Of a DNA stretch of 9,833 bases, positions 1 to 4,546 are shown piece after piece. Every line of letters starts with the position of its first letter. Position 1 is the stretch's first letter. The DNA is from JALCSJ01 sp036788835 (GTDB lineage: Bacteria > Bacillota > Negativicutes > Acidaminococcales > Acidaminococcaceae). The stretch spans positions 1 to 9,833 of the forward strand of contig DAIQMR010000047.1 of NCBI GenBank assembly GCA_036788835.1. Reading direction: 5' to 3'. The position numbers were made by a program, and so were the translations under genes. Under the pieces are notes generated by a model that worked only from the letters and a program-made list of their open reading frames with translations, was not told the origin of the DNA and ran no database searches.

Positions 1-1
1 T

Positions 2-49
2 TATTTGACTGAAAAAGAGCTTTTCTGGGGAAAAGAATCTGACGATTAA
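2..49 (+). pseudogene. 3' tail of an upstream reading frame, possibly the front half of the MutS-like gene
   Basis: An open frame enters from the left edge and encodes YLTEKELFWGKESDD before a TAA at 47-49. It lies five bases upstream of the ATG of the MutS-like ATPase frame and is one base out of frame with it. In MutS-superfamily proteins of this type, as I recall them, a segment resembling LTEK-x-LP-x-CFP comes directly before the LYD-x-x-LAL and Walker A regions. Here LTEKEL lies in this frame and MPICFSIF in the next. That fits a single gene split by a frame-shifting insertion. It could also be the natural end of an unrelated upstream gene, because only 15 residues are visible. Confidence 0.4.
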
Positions 50-53
50 CAGC

Positions 54-719
54 ATGCCAATTTGTTTCTCAATTTTTAAAGCTAAAGAAGAGAGAAACAG
101 AACATGGAATGAGCTCTATGATGCCAGTCTTGCATTGGTGAAAAATAGCAGCGTAGTTGGAAATGATATGATAGCAGAAAACAAAAATTTGTATGTTATA
201 ACAGGAGCTAATCAAGGAGGCAAATCAACATTCCTGCGGAGTATAGGACAGGCACAGGTCATGGGCCAATGCGGAATGTTTACTTGTGCCAAATCGTTTA
301 CTGTTCCCTTACGGACAGGAATCTTTACCCATTTTAAAAAAACGGAAGACACTAAATTAAATAGTGGTAAACTGGATGAAGAATTAACCAGAATGAGTAT
401 GATAGCGGATTGCTTAAAGCCTCATTCTCTAGTTTTGTTTAATGAGTCATTTGCTTCTACCAATGAAAGAGAAGGTGCAGAAATAGGCAAACAGATTACT
501 TCTGCTCTGTTAAATAATTATGTGGAAGTCTTTTCCGTTACTCATTTATATGACTTTGCCATAGCGTTTCCGGAGCGTCATGATGTAGAATATATGCGGG
601 CCCAGAGAGTTACCAATGCTATTCGTACATTTAAGGTAGTACATGGCAAACCGGAAAAGACAGCCTTTGGAGAAGATATATATAAAAGAATATTTAAGAA
701 GGAGTTACCTACATGTTAA
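54..719 (+). CDS. MutS-superfamily ATPase domain protein (probably the C-terminal part of an interrupted gene)
   Basis: This 221-residue product is essentially one MutS-type ABC ATPase domain. It has a Walker A TGANQGGKST at residues 50-59, a Walker B LVLFNE at 126-131 followed by the signature-like SFASTNEREG (132-141), and an H-loop VTH at 162-164. Compared with classical MutS, the Walker B aspartate is asparagine (N130) while the catalytic glutamate E131 is kept. MutS1 and MutS2 exceed 750 residues and smaller MutS-like proteins are usually around 500-600. The mismatch-binding, connector and lever domains are therefore missing here. No Shine-Dalgarno sequence precedes ATG 54 (the nearest G-run is at 27-30), and the frame is open upstream to position 9, so ATG 54 is doubtful as a start. 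The stop overlaps the start of the dynamin-like gene, implying one mRNA and coupled translation. Mismatch repair as such is unlikely for the fragment alone. ATP-dependent DNA-structure binding by the intact protein is an inference from the family. Confidence 0.8.
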   Translation: MPICFSIFKAKEERNRTWNELYDASLALVKNSSVVGNDMIAENKNLYVITGANQGGKSTFLRSIGQAQVMGQCGMFTCAKSFTVPLRTGIFTHFKKTEDTKLNSGKLDEELTRMSMIADCLKPHSLVLFNESFASTNEREGAEIGKQITSALLNNYVEVFSVTHLYDFAIAFPERHDVEYMRAQRVTNAIRTFKVVHGKPEKTAFGEDIYKRIFKKELPTC

Positions 720-2356
720 AACTAAAAGAACTGGCTAATTTGCTTAGGCAGGAAGGTTTCCTTAAGGAACAGTTACTTGCTGCTTCAGAGTTGTCAGCAA
801 AAGCAGCAGAAAATGAAGTAGTCGTTTCTGTTATAGGACAATTTAAAAGAGGAAAATCTTCTCTTATTAACGCTATTCTGGGGGAACAATTGCTGCCGGT
901 AGGAATCATTCCTTTGACTACAGTTGTTACGGAAATTCGCTTTTCTAAAGAATTCAAGGCAATGGTTTTCTATGAAAACGGAACAGATGAGATCATAAAA
1001 CTGGCTAACATAGGGGAATATATTAGCGAGGAAAATAATGCTGGGAACAACAAAAAAGTGTCTAGGGTTAAAATATGGACGCCACAACACCCTTTTGGGG
1101 AAAACACAGTATTGGTTGATACCCCTGGTGTAGGCTCCATACACAAGCATAATACTGACAGTTCGTATTCTTATTTGGAACAAAGTGATGCTATTTTGTT
1201 TCTCTTAGCTGTTGACAGCCCGGTTAGTGAAACAGAGCGTGATTTTCTCTTACAGGCTAAAAAATATGCGGCGAAATTTTATTTTGTGGTTAATAAAAGA
1301 GATATTGTTTCCCCAGAAGATTTACAGAAATTTATGGATTTTTGTCAAAAAGTTATTAGTGAATCTATGGGGAACGCTTTTCCGCTTTGGCCAGTTAGCG
1401 CTAATAGTGGTGAGGGTATCAGAGAATTAACCGAAGGGCTGGAAGAAGAACTGAAAAAATCTCATAATAATTTATTGGCTCAATCTTTGACACAAAAAAA
1501 ACAAATTATTATGGGACAAGCTAAAGCAAAAATACAACTGACGTTAACGGCCGAGAACATGCCCGTAGAGGAGCTACATAGAAAACTAACTCTTTTAGAT
1601 GAGAAGAGAACAGAACTTTATGACTTTTCTGATCAACTCAACCTTCTGGCTAACCACAAAAGCAGTGAACTGGTAAGAAAAATCAAAAAGTCTATGGAAG
1701 ATGAATCCGTAGACTTGAAAGAGCTAATAAAGCAAACATCAGAAATTAAATATGGAAGTATGCGTAAGTTCTCAGCAAACAGATTCTCAGAAGAATACCA
1801 AAAGGAAATGGATGGTATTTTGCGGGAAGAATTGAACAAGCTCAATGCTTTAGGCATAGAACAGTTGGAAAGGGGTTATACTGAAATAGTGGATATTTTA
1901 AACGGGAAAACAACAGAAACTGCTAAATTTGTAGCTGCCATGATTGAAGAGCAGTTTAACCAAGACTATCCCATTGAAGAAAATAGTTTTCAGGTTTCCG
2001 AAAGGAGTGACTTTTTCTTAAGGATTGGTTGGGAGAGACCCTTTATGCTTAACATAGAGGCCTTGGCACAGTTCCTGCCTAGAAGTATTGCCAACAAAAG
2101 ATTTTATCACAGATGGCGGGAGCAGGCTCTGGTTGACGTGGACCGAAATATGAACAACATGTTATATAACTATAGATATAAAATGCAGGAGAGTTTACGA
2201 ACTTTATGTGGGGAATTAGCAGAGAAACTTAAAAACATTGCTAACGATTTGGCTAGTGTATCCCAGCATATGGAAAAGCGTTTTTCATTGGCCGAAGAAG
2301 ACAGACAGGCAGAAGAAAAACGCCTTAAGGAACTTCTTCTTAAACTTTCAGATTAA
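713..2356 (+). CDS. dynamin family large GTPase
   Basis: The 547-residue protein has an N-terminal dynamin-type G domain. G1 is GQFKRGKSS at residues 42-50, the G2 threonines lie in PLTT (67-70), G3 is DTPG (136-139), G4 is NKRD (194-197), and a G5-like PVSA is at 227-230. A long, charged, mostly helical stalk follows (about 260-420). A more hydrophobic segment, FMLNIEALAQFLPRSIA, comes next and could be the membrane- or lipid-contacting tip, and a coiled-coil-like tail rich in E, K and R closes the protein. Bacterial dynamin-like proteins of this size bind membranes and remodel them on GTP hydrolysis, or associate with the nucleoid. Which applies here cannot be told. The start is supported by AAGAAGGAG at 696-704, 8 nt before the ATG. 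The first seven bases overlap the MutS-like stop. No clear intrinsic terminator follows the TAA, so transcription may run on into the remnant region. Confidence 0.93.
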   Translation: MLKLKELANLLRQEGFLKEQLLAASELSAKAAENEVVVSVIGQFKRGKSSLINAILGEQLLPVGIIPLTTVVTEIRFSKEFKAMVFYENGTDEIIKLANIGEYISEENNAGNNKKVSRVKIWTPQHPFGENTVLVDTPGVGSIHKHNTDSSYSYLEQSDAILFLLAVDSPVSETERDFLLQAKKYAAKFYFVVNKRDIVSPEDLQKFMDFCQKVISESMGNAFPLWPVSANSGEGIRELTEGLEEELKKSHNNLLAQSLTQKKQIIMGQAKAKIQLTLTAENMPVEELHRKLTLLDEKRTELYDFSDQLNLLANHKSSELVRKIKKSMEDESVDLKELIKQTSEIKYGSMRKFSANRFSEEYQKEMDGILREELNKLNALGIEQLERGYTEIVDILNGKTTETAKFVAAMIEEQFNQDYPIEENSFQVSERSDFFLRIGWERPFMLNIEALAQFLPRSIANKRFYHRWREQALVDVDRNMNNMLYNYRYKMQESLRTLCGELAEKLKNIANDLASVSQHMEKRFSLAEEDRQAEEKRLKELLLKLSD

Positions 2357-2362
2357 TATAGT

Positions 2363-2479
2363 TTATATATGGTATGCTATAAGGCACAAAAATATATAAT
2401 GTGACCTTCGCAAACATAATGTGAAGTCAGATAGCCCGCCTTCATAATGGAGCATCGATACTTCTCTGTATATGGTCAT
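2363..2479 (-). pseudogene. truncated start of an IS21-like transposase (istA) fused to an element end
   Basis: On the - strand an ATG at 2479 is preceded by a good ribosome binding site (AAGGGGAG, complement of 2490-2497). It begins MTIYREVSMLHYEGGLS, which resembles the N-terminus of IstA-type transposases (M-x-x-YRE-hydrophobic-x-x-L-H). The resemblance stops after about 17 residues, and the remaining 21 residues are read through what looks like a terminal-repeat region. I read this as an internally deleted insertion sequence that keeps the leader and first codons at one side and an end at the other. The match is from memory and short, so another transposase family is possible. Confidence 0.3.
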
Positions 2480-2640
2480 AATTGTATGACTCCCCTTGTG
2501 ATATTTACGCATATTGCGTATGTCAGAATATGGTAGCAGAAAATACGGGGCTCGCCGCTGTAACACTGGGCCTGTCTGCATGATTATGCAGGACTCACGC
2601 CCATGGTTTTGAGTGCGCTTCTTGACGCGAATACTCAATT
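2386..2640 (-). mobile_element. candidate internally deleted IS21-like element (MITE-like remnant)
   Basis: The segment has two direct copies of ATAATGTGA at 2396-2404 and 2416-2424, exactly 20 bp apart, which is the multiple short-repeat arrangement typical of IS21-family ends. Next to them is a truncated transposase start on the - strand. The other side has a GC-richer leader containing several perfect inverted repeats. The same short repeats are not evident near 2640, so that end of the element is uncertain. The segment separates the dynamin-like gene from the small membrane protein gene and carries the outward promoter that probably drives the latter. Confidence 0.3.
2475..2638. repeat. 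cluster of four perfect inverted repeats
   Basis: Four hairpin-capable repeats lie in 164 bp. They are GTCATA/TATGAC at 2475-2480 and 2485-2490 (4-nt loop), TACGCA/TGCGTA at 2506-2511 and 2515-2520 (3-nt loop), CTGCAT/ATGCAG at 2576-2581 and 2586-2591 (4-nt loop), and TTGAGT/ACTCAA at 2609-2614 and 2633-2638 with an inner GCG/CGC. None has a U-tail, so they are not terminators. They could be folded leader RNA of the IS-like remnant on the - strand, or protein-binding sites. Confidence 0.5.
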
Positions 2641-2650
2641 ATTCTAAAAT
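2622..2650 (+). promoter_or_regulatory. sigma-A-type promoter for the small membrane protein gene
   Basis: TTGACG at 2622-2627 and TAAAAT at 2645-2650 are separated by 17 bp, close to the consensus vegetative promoter. The start point would be near 2657, giving a leader of about 46 nt before the ATG at 2703. The -35 box sits within the last inverted repeat of the IS-like remnant, so the element may have supplied the promoter. Confidence 0.55.
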
Positions 2651-2702
2651 ATGAATAATAAATTTAAGATGTAATTTAAATTTTATTCAGAGGGAGAATA
2701 AA

Positions 2703-2891
2703 ATGAAGCATGTAACAAAACTGCAAAAGGTGACTATTGTAGCTATATTATTTAATGCAATTTGGGAATACTGTGTAAAGATATGGGCATCAGGTGTAGC
2801 AGGGCCTATACTAAGAGTAGATTTACTTTTTGTTTATCCGATATTAGCAATAATGGTTTCAATTTCTTTATATCAACTATTAAAAAAATAA
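2703..2891 (+). CDS. small two-helix membrane protein, function unknown
   Basis: I do not recognise this 62-residue protein. It has a short basic N-terminus (MKHVTKLQK) and two hydrophobic segments. The first is at about residues 10-28 and contains tryptophans, an acidic residue and a cysteine (VTIVAILFNAIWEYCVKIWA). The second is at about 40-58 (DLLFVYPILAIMVSISLYQLL). It ends in KK, which suggests a hairpin in the membrane with both ends in the cytoplasm. The start is well supported by AGAGGGAGA at 2689-2697, 5 nt from the ATG, and by the promoter at 2622-2650. It stands alone: no partner gene on the same strand lies within 300 bp and no clear terminator follows. Confidence 0.65.
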   Translation: MKHVTKLQKVTIVAILFNAIWEYCVKIWASGVAGPILRVDLLFVYPILAIMVSISLYQLLKK

Positions 2892-3000
2892 AATATGCCG
2901 GTTGTACTTGTCTTAATGAAGAATAAAAACAAAAATGGACAAAAAACTACTTAGATAAGCAACTAACATCAAGGAATGACTCACAGGCTAGCTTGTTTCT

Positions 3001-3137
3001 TTATTCTTTAATTTCCATACTAACACCGGATTTGAACTCCACTGTGAAGTGGTCGTCAAAGACGGTGATTTTTTTATTAGTCTCCGGCTGAGGGATTCGT
3101 TAAACTCTGTTATACAGGCGGGCTTACTGGCAATCAT
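3001..3137 (-). pseudogene. C-terminal remnant of a serine recombinase, frameshifted
   Basis: Read on the - strand, this stretch gives KPACITEFNESLSRRLIKK from 3125 down. After a one-base shift at the run of seven A (complement of 3069-3075) it continues as ITVFDDHFTVEFKSG and then VSMEIKE and a stop at 3001-3003. Large serine recombinases of Bacillota mobile elements end in a segment of the form ITEFDE-x-L-hydrophobic, VEKI-x-V-x-D, V-x-FKSG, so the order and spacing fit. The catalytic and zinc domains are absent, and the promoter of the next + strand gene occupies the place where upstream coding sequence would be. This is a decayed scrap of an integrated element. I see nothing recognisable in the flanking 2892-3000. 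Confidence 0.5.
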
Positions 3138-3165
3138 GTGAAAAGATAATATCTTGAAAAACATA

Positions 3166-3194
3166 TTGACAATCAAGGTTGAATAGTATAATAT
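3166..3194 (+). promoter_or_regulatory. sigma-A-type promoter of the Gly/Arg/Cys-rich protein gene
   Basis: A perfect -35 box, TTGACA at 3166-3171, is followed by an A/T-rich -10 region. TAATAT at 3189-3194 lies 17 bp away, and an overlapping TATAAT at 3187-3192 lies 15 bp away. The leader would be about 28 nt and includes the strong ribosome binding site at 3213-3220. This looks like a strong, simple promoter; no operator is evident. Confidence 0.65.
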
Positions 3195-3228
3195 ATAATC
3201 AAGAAACGAACAAAGGAGGGCTTAAAAA

Positions 3229-3597
3229 ATGGAAGAATTGAAAAAAGAGATGGAAGTTCAAGATGCAGATGTGGTGGAAACTAATGTTAAATCCGAAGAA
3301 AAGAAAGAAAAACCCAAGGGTGATGAATACAAGTATCGTTGTGGTTGGGACAATGGCAAGGGTGGCCGTGGCAGGAATCAGAAAAGAGACTGCGAATTCA
3401 AGGATGGCAGAGGCAGAGAAACCGGCAGTGAAGGCAGACGCTGTTGTCAGGGCAGAGGCCATGGCTGGGGTGGATCTAGAGAAGGAGCCGGTCGCAAAAG
3501 AGGCCAGGAGCAAAGAACAACAGCTTCTTTCTATGTAAGTGAAGCTGAAAAAGAAGCAGTAAAAGAATTATTAGCAAAGTTGCGCAGTGAAAAGTAA
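3229..3597 (+). CDS. small charged protein with a Gly/Arg/Cys-rich middle and a basic C-terminal segment
   Basis: The 122-residue protein has three parts. Residues 1-31 are acidic/lysine-rich and probably disordered. Residues 35-85 are low-complexity, rich in G, R, C and W (motifs such as CGWDNGKGGRGR and RRCCQGRGHGWG). Residues 79-122 are GGSREGAGRKRGQ followed by RTTASFYVSEAEKEAVKELLAKLR. The GGSREGAGR type of sequence followed by a short strand and a helix is seen in small, possibly nucleic-acid-binding bacterial and phage proteins; that role here is inference. I do not know a named family. The start is decided by the strong AAAGGAGGG at 3212-3220, 8 nt before the ATG. It is a single-gene transcription unit with its own promoter and a strong terminator. 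A second + strand frame (3263-3538) and a long - strand frame cross it, but neither has a ribosome binding site. Confidence 0.7.
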   Translation: MEELKKEMEVQDADVVETNVKSEEKKEKPKGDEYKYRCGWDNGKGGRGRNQKRDCEFKDGRGRETGSEGRRCCQGRGHGWGGSREGAGRKRGQEQRTTASFYVSEAEKEAVKELLAKLRSEK

Positions 3598-3623
3598 AAA
3601 CGAGCCTGTAACATTTACTGTGG

Positions 3624-3670
3624 ATTAGGGGTAAAGGATGACGAAAATCATCCTTTGCCCCTAATTTTTT
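3624..3670 (+). terminator. strong intrinsic terminator
   Basis: An 18-bp stem (3624-3641 with 3648-3665, one G-T pair) closes a 6-nt loop, CGAAAA, and runs directly into six T (3665-3670). It lies 26 bp after the stop of the Gly/Arg/Cys-rich protein gene. The A-rich complement is short, so it acts mainly on the + strand. Confidence 0.93.
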
Positions 3671-3675
3671 ATGCT

Positions 3676-3815
3676 TCAGAGTGTATATGAATCGTTTTTG
3701 TTTAGATAATATAGAATACAGTTCCTTGTTATTTTGAAATCGGTGAATCCATTGGCATTGTAGAGATTTTTTTGAGGAGCTTGTTCTTGGATTCAATATA
3801 GCTGTTTATATAGTG
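3676..3815 (-). pseudogene. C-terminal remnant of an ISL3-like transposase, frameshifted
   Basis: On the - strand one frame reads INSYIESKNKLLKK. After a one-base shift at the run of seven A (complement of 3767-3773) it continues NANGFTDFKITRNCILYYL, then NKNDSYTL and a stop at 3676-3678. ISL3-type transposases end with a segment of the form S-N-x-x-(I/L)E-x-x-N-K-(I/L)-(I/L)K followed by (A/G)-x-GF-x-(N/D)F, R-x-ILY. Order and spacing match, though this is by memory. Catalytic residues are missing. The scrap follows directly on the terminator at 3624-3670. Confidence 0.4.
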
Positions 3816-3981
3816 AATAATAAAACTGTGTCAAAGTGGGATACGGACATCTTTTAGACCTTTATGCCGCAATCAACCCCAGAATTTTGGACTGCAAAAG
3901 ACACTCATTCCCACGGTCTGAGCAATTAGAATGAATGCTTTCTGGTTTATTTTAGGGGCTTTCTAGTAAGTTATCCGGCAT
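3816..3981. other. gene-free stretch with no recognised feature
   Basis: There is no open frame with a ribosome binding site and no tRNA-like fold or array. It is flanked on both sides by decayed - strand coding scraps, so it is probably the degenerated link between them. I could not read a convincing protein motif in any frame. Confidence 0.4.
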
Positions 3982-4169
3982 TTATATGAGCAGTCGCCCG
4001 GTCAAAGGCTTGTAACAGACAGGGCAGGGGCTTTTGGAACGCCTGATGTGGGATTTAACTGTGCCGGGAGCCAGGTTAAGGGTGGTCGCTATATAGGCGA
4101 TTGTCTGTCATTCCGTACGGAACTTATTATTTCTTTCGCTAATTCTTGTATCATTATATTCGTTATCAT
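3982..4169 (-). pseudogene. remnant of a small helix-turn-helix plus zinc-ribbon protein
   Basis: From ATG 4169 on the - strand one frame gives MITNIMIQELAKEIISSVRN and then DRQ. A neighbouring frame continues QTIAYIATTLNLAPGTVKSH, then IRRSKSPCPVCYKPLTGR, to a stop at 3982-3984. This has the shape of the small sigma-region-4-like proteins of mobile elements: a helix-turn-helix with IA-x-x-L-x-L-x-x-x-TVKSH-x-RR, followed by CPVCGKPL. The second zinc-binding half, which normally follows (C-S-D-x-C-R), is missing, and a frame change near 4115 breaks the gene. Such genes often sit beside serine recombinases, consistent with the recombinase scrap at 3001-3137 on the same strand. Confidence 0.4.
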
Positions 4170-4202
4170 TGTAGCAAAGTGAAAACGGACCTATCGGACA
4201 AG

Positions 4203-4229
4203 AAAAAGCCTCTGGCTGGGAACCAGAGG
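4203..4229 (-). terminator. intrinsic terminator on the - strand
   Basis: A 7-bp perfect stem (4209-4215 with 4223-4229, CCTCTGG/CCAGAGG) with a 7-nt loop is followed, on the - strand, by five T (complement of 4203-4207). There is no intact - strand gene before it. It would end a short transcript starting in the 4330-4440 region. Confidence 0.65.
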
Positions 4230-4332
4230 GTGTGAGGTTGTTGCCTAGTGTGGCCACCAACTAAAAACACAAGGTGTAATAGATACTTCAATACACGTAT
4301 CATAGCAGTTTCTGGCTGCTGCATAGCACTTC

Positions 4333-4358
4333 ACGCCTCGTTAGTTCGGGGCGTTTTT
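4333..4358 (+). terminator. intrinsic terminator on the + strand
   Basis: Stem ACGCCTCG/CGGGGCGT (4333-4340 with 4347-4354, one T-G pair) with loop TTAGTT is followed by a T-run (4354-4358) and more T. No gene on the + strand lies before it for about 700 bp, so it should belong to a short non-coding transcript. It also insulates the hsd operon from upstream transcription. Confidence 0.7.
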
Positions 4359-4427
4359 GTTGTTTTTGATGGGGAATAGCACAAAAGTGTGGTTTTTGTT
4401 ATGGATTGAGGGTAGATGAGAAAAGCT

Positions 4428-4469
4428 ACACATTATAAATTAGACCATTGTAAAGTATGGGCAATGTGT
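4428..4469. promoter_or_regulatory. inverted repeat upstream of the hsd promoter
   Basis: ACACATT at 4428-4434 is repeated inverted as AATGTGT at 4463-4469. A nested CATTG/CAATG pair is at 4446-4450 and 4462-4466. It ends about 30 bp before the -10 box of the hsd promoter, where a regulator could bind. No regulator gene is visible in the window. Confidence 0.25.
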
Positions 4470-4477
4470 GCTAAAAG

Positions 4478-4506
4478 TAGGTAAAAAACGACTTTTGGTG
4501 TATAAT
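4478..4506 (+). promoter_or_regulatory. promoter of the hsdRMS operon
   Basis: A perfect -10 box, TATAAT at 4501-4506, lies 41 bp before the hsdR start, giving a leader of about 34 nt. The -35 region 17 bp upstream (TAGGTA at 4478-4483) matches consensus poorly, which suggests a weak or activator-dependent promoter. Confidence 0.5.
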
Positions 4507-4546
4507 AAGTATGAATATGTAGATTTTGTAAGAAGGGGGAGACTGC

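Larger units (their letters stand above)
4203..4358. ncRNA. candidate convergent, overlapping short transcripts (type I toxin-antitoxin-like)
   Basis: A - strand terminator (4203-4229) and a + strand terminator (4333-4358) face each other past a core of about 100 bp, so transcripts ending at each would overlap by up to 155 nt. This is the geometry of txpA/ratA- or fst-type type I toxin-antitoxin loci. On the - strand two short frames exist. One is 29 residues (GTG 4334 to stop 4245), cysteine-rich and ending SWWPH. The other starts at ATG 4324, carries the hydrophobic stretch VLKYLLHLVFLVGG and runs through the terminator. Neither has a strong ribosome binding site, so the toxin frame may be decayed or absent. 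Promoters were not found with confidence; a TATAAT on the - strand lies at 4432-4437. Confidence 0.35.

Noticed and set aside
2541..2610. Riboswitch (cobalamin- or molybdenum-cofactor-like) before the 2703 gene
   Set aside because: The conserved boxes of those classes are not present in order, and the better promoter for the gene starts transcription downstream of this segment.
2363..2638. - strand frame of 91 codons taken as a whole gene
   Set aside because: The upper part has no ribosome binding site and covers a hairpin-rich leader. The better start is ATG 2479 with AAGGGGAG, giving a truncated transposase-like scrap.
3199..3513. Long - strand open frame across the Gly/Arg/Cys-rich gene
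   Set aside because: It covers the promoter and ribosome binding site of the + strand gene, has no ribosome binding site of its own, and its composition (A, S, T, F) is the complement of the Gly/Arg-rich repeats.
3263..3538. Second + strand frame of 91 codons inside the Gly/Arg/Cys-rich gene
   Set aside because: It has no ribosome binding site. The 3229 frame has a strong one, a promoter at the right distance and a sensible C-terminal helix.
3476..3796. - strand frame of 106 codons
   Set aside because: It runs through the terminator hairpin at 3624-3670. Only part of the DNA (3676-3815) resembles a transposase, and that in different frames.
3828..4200. Similar GGACA-containing strings near 3845 and 4195 as ends of one insertion sequence
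   Set aside because: The match is only a few bases and in direct orientation, with no target duplication visible; it is best explained by chance.
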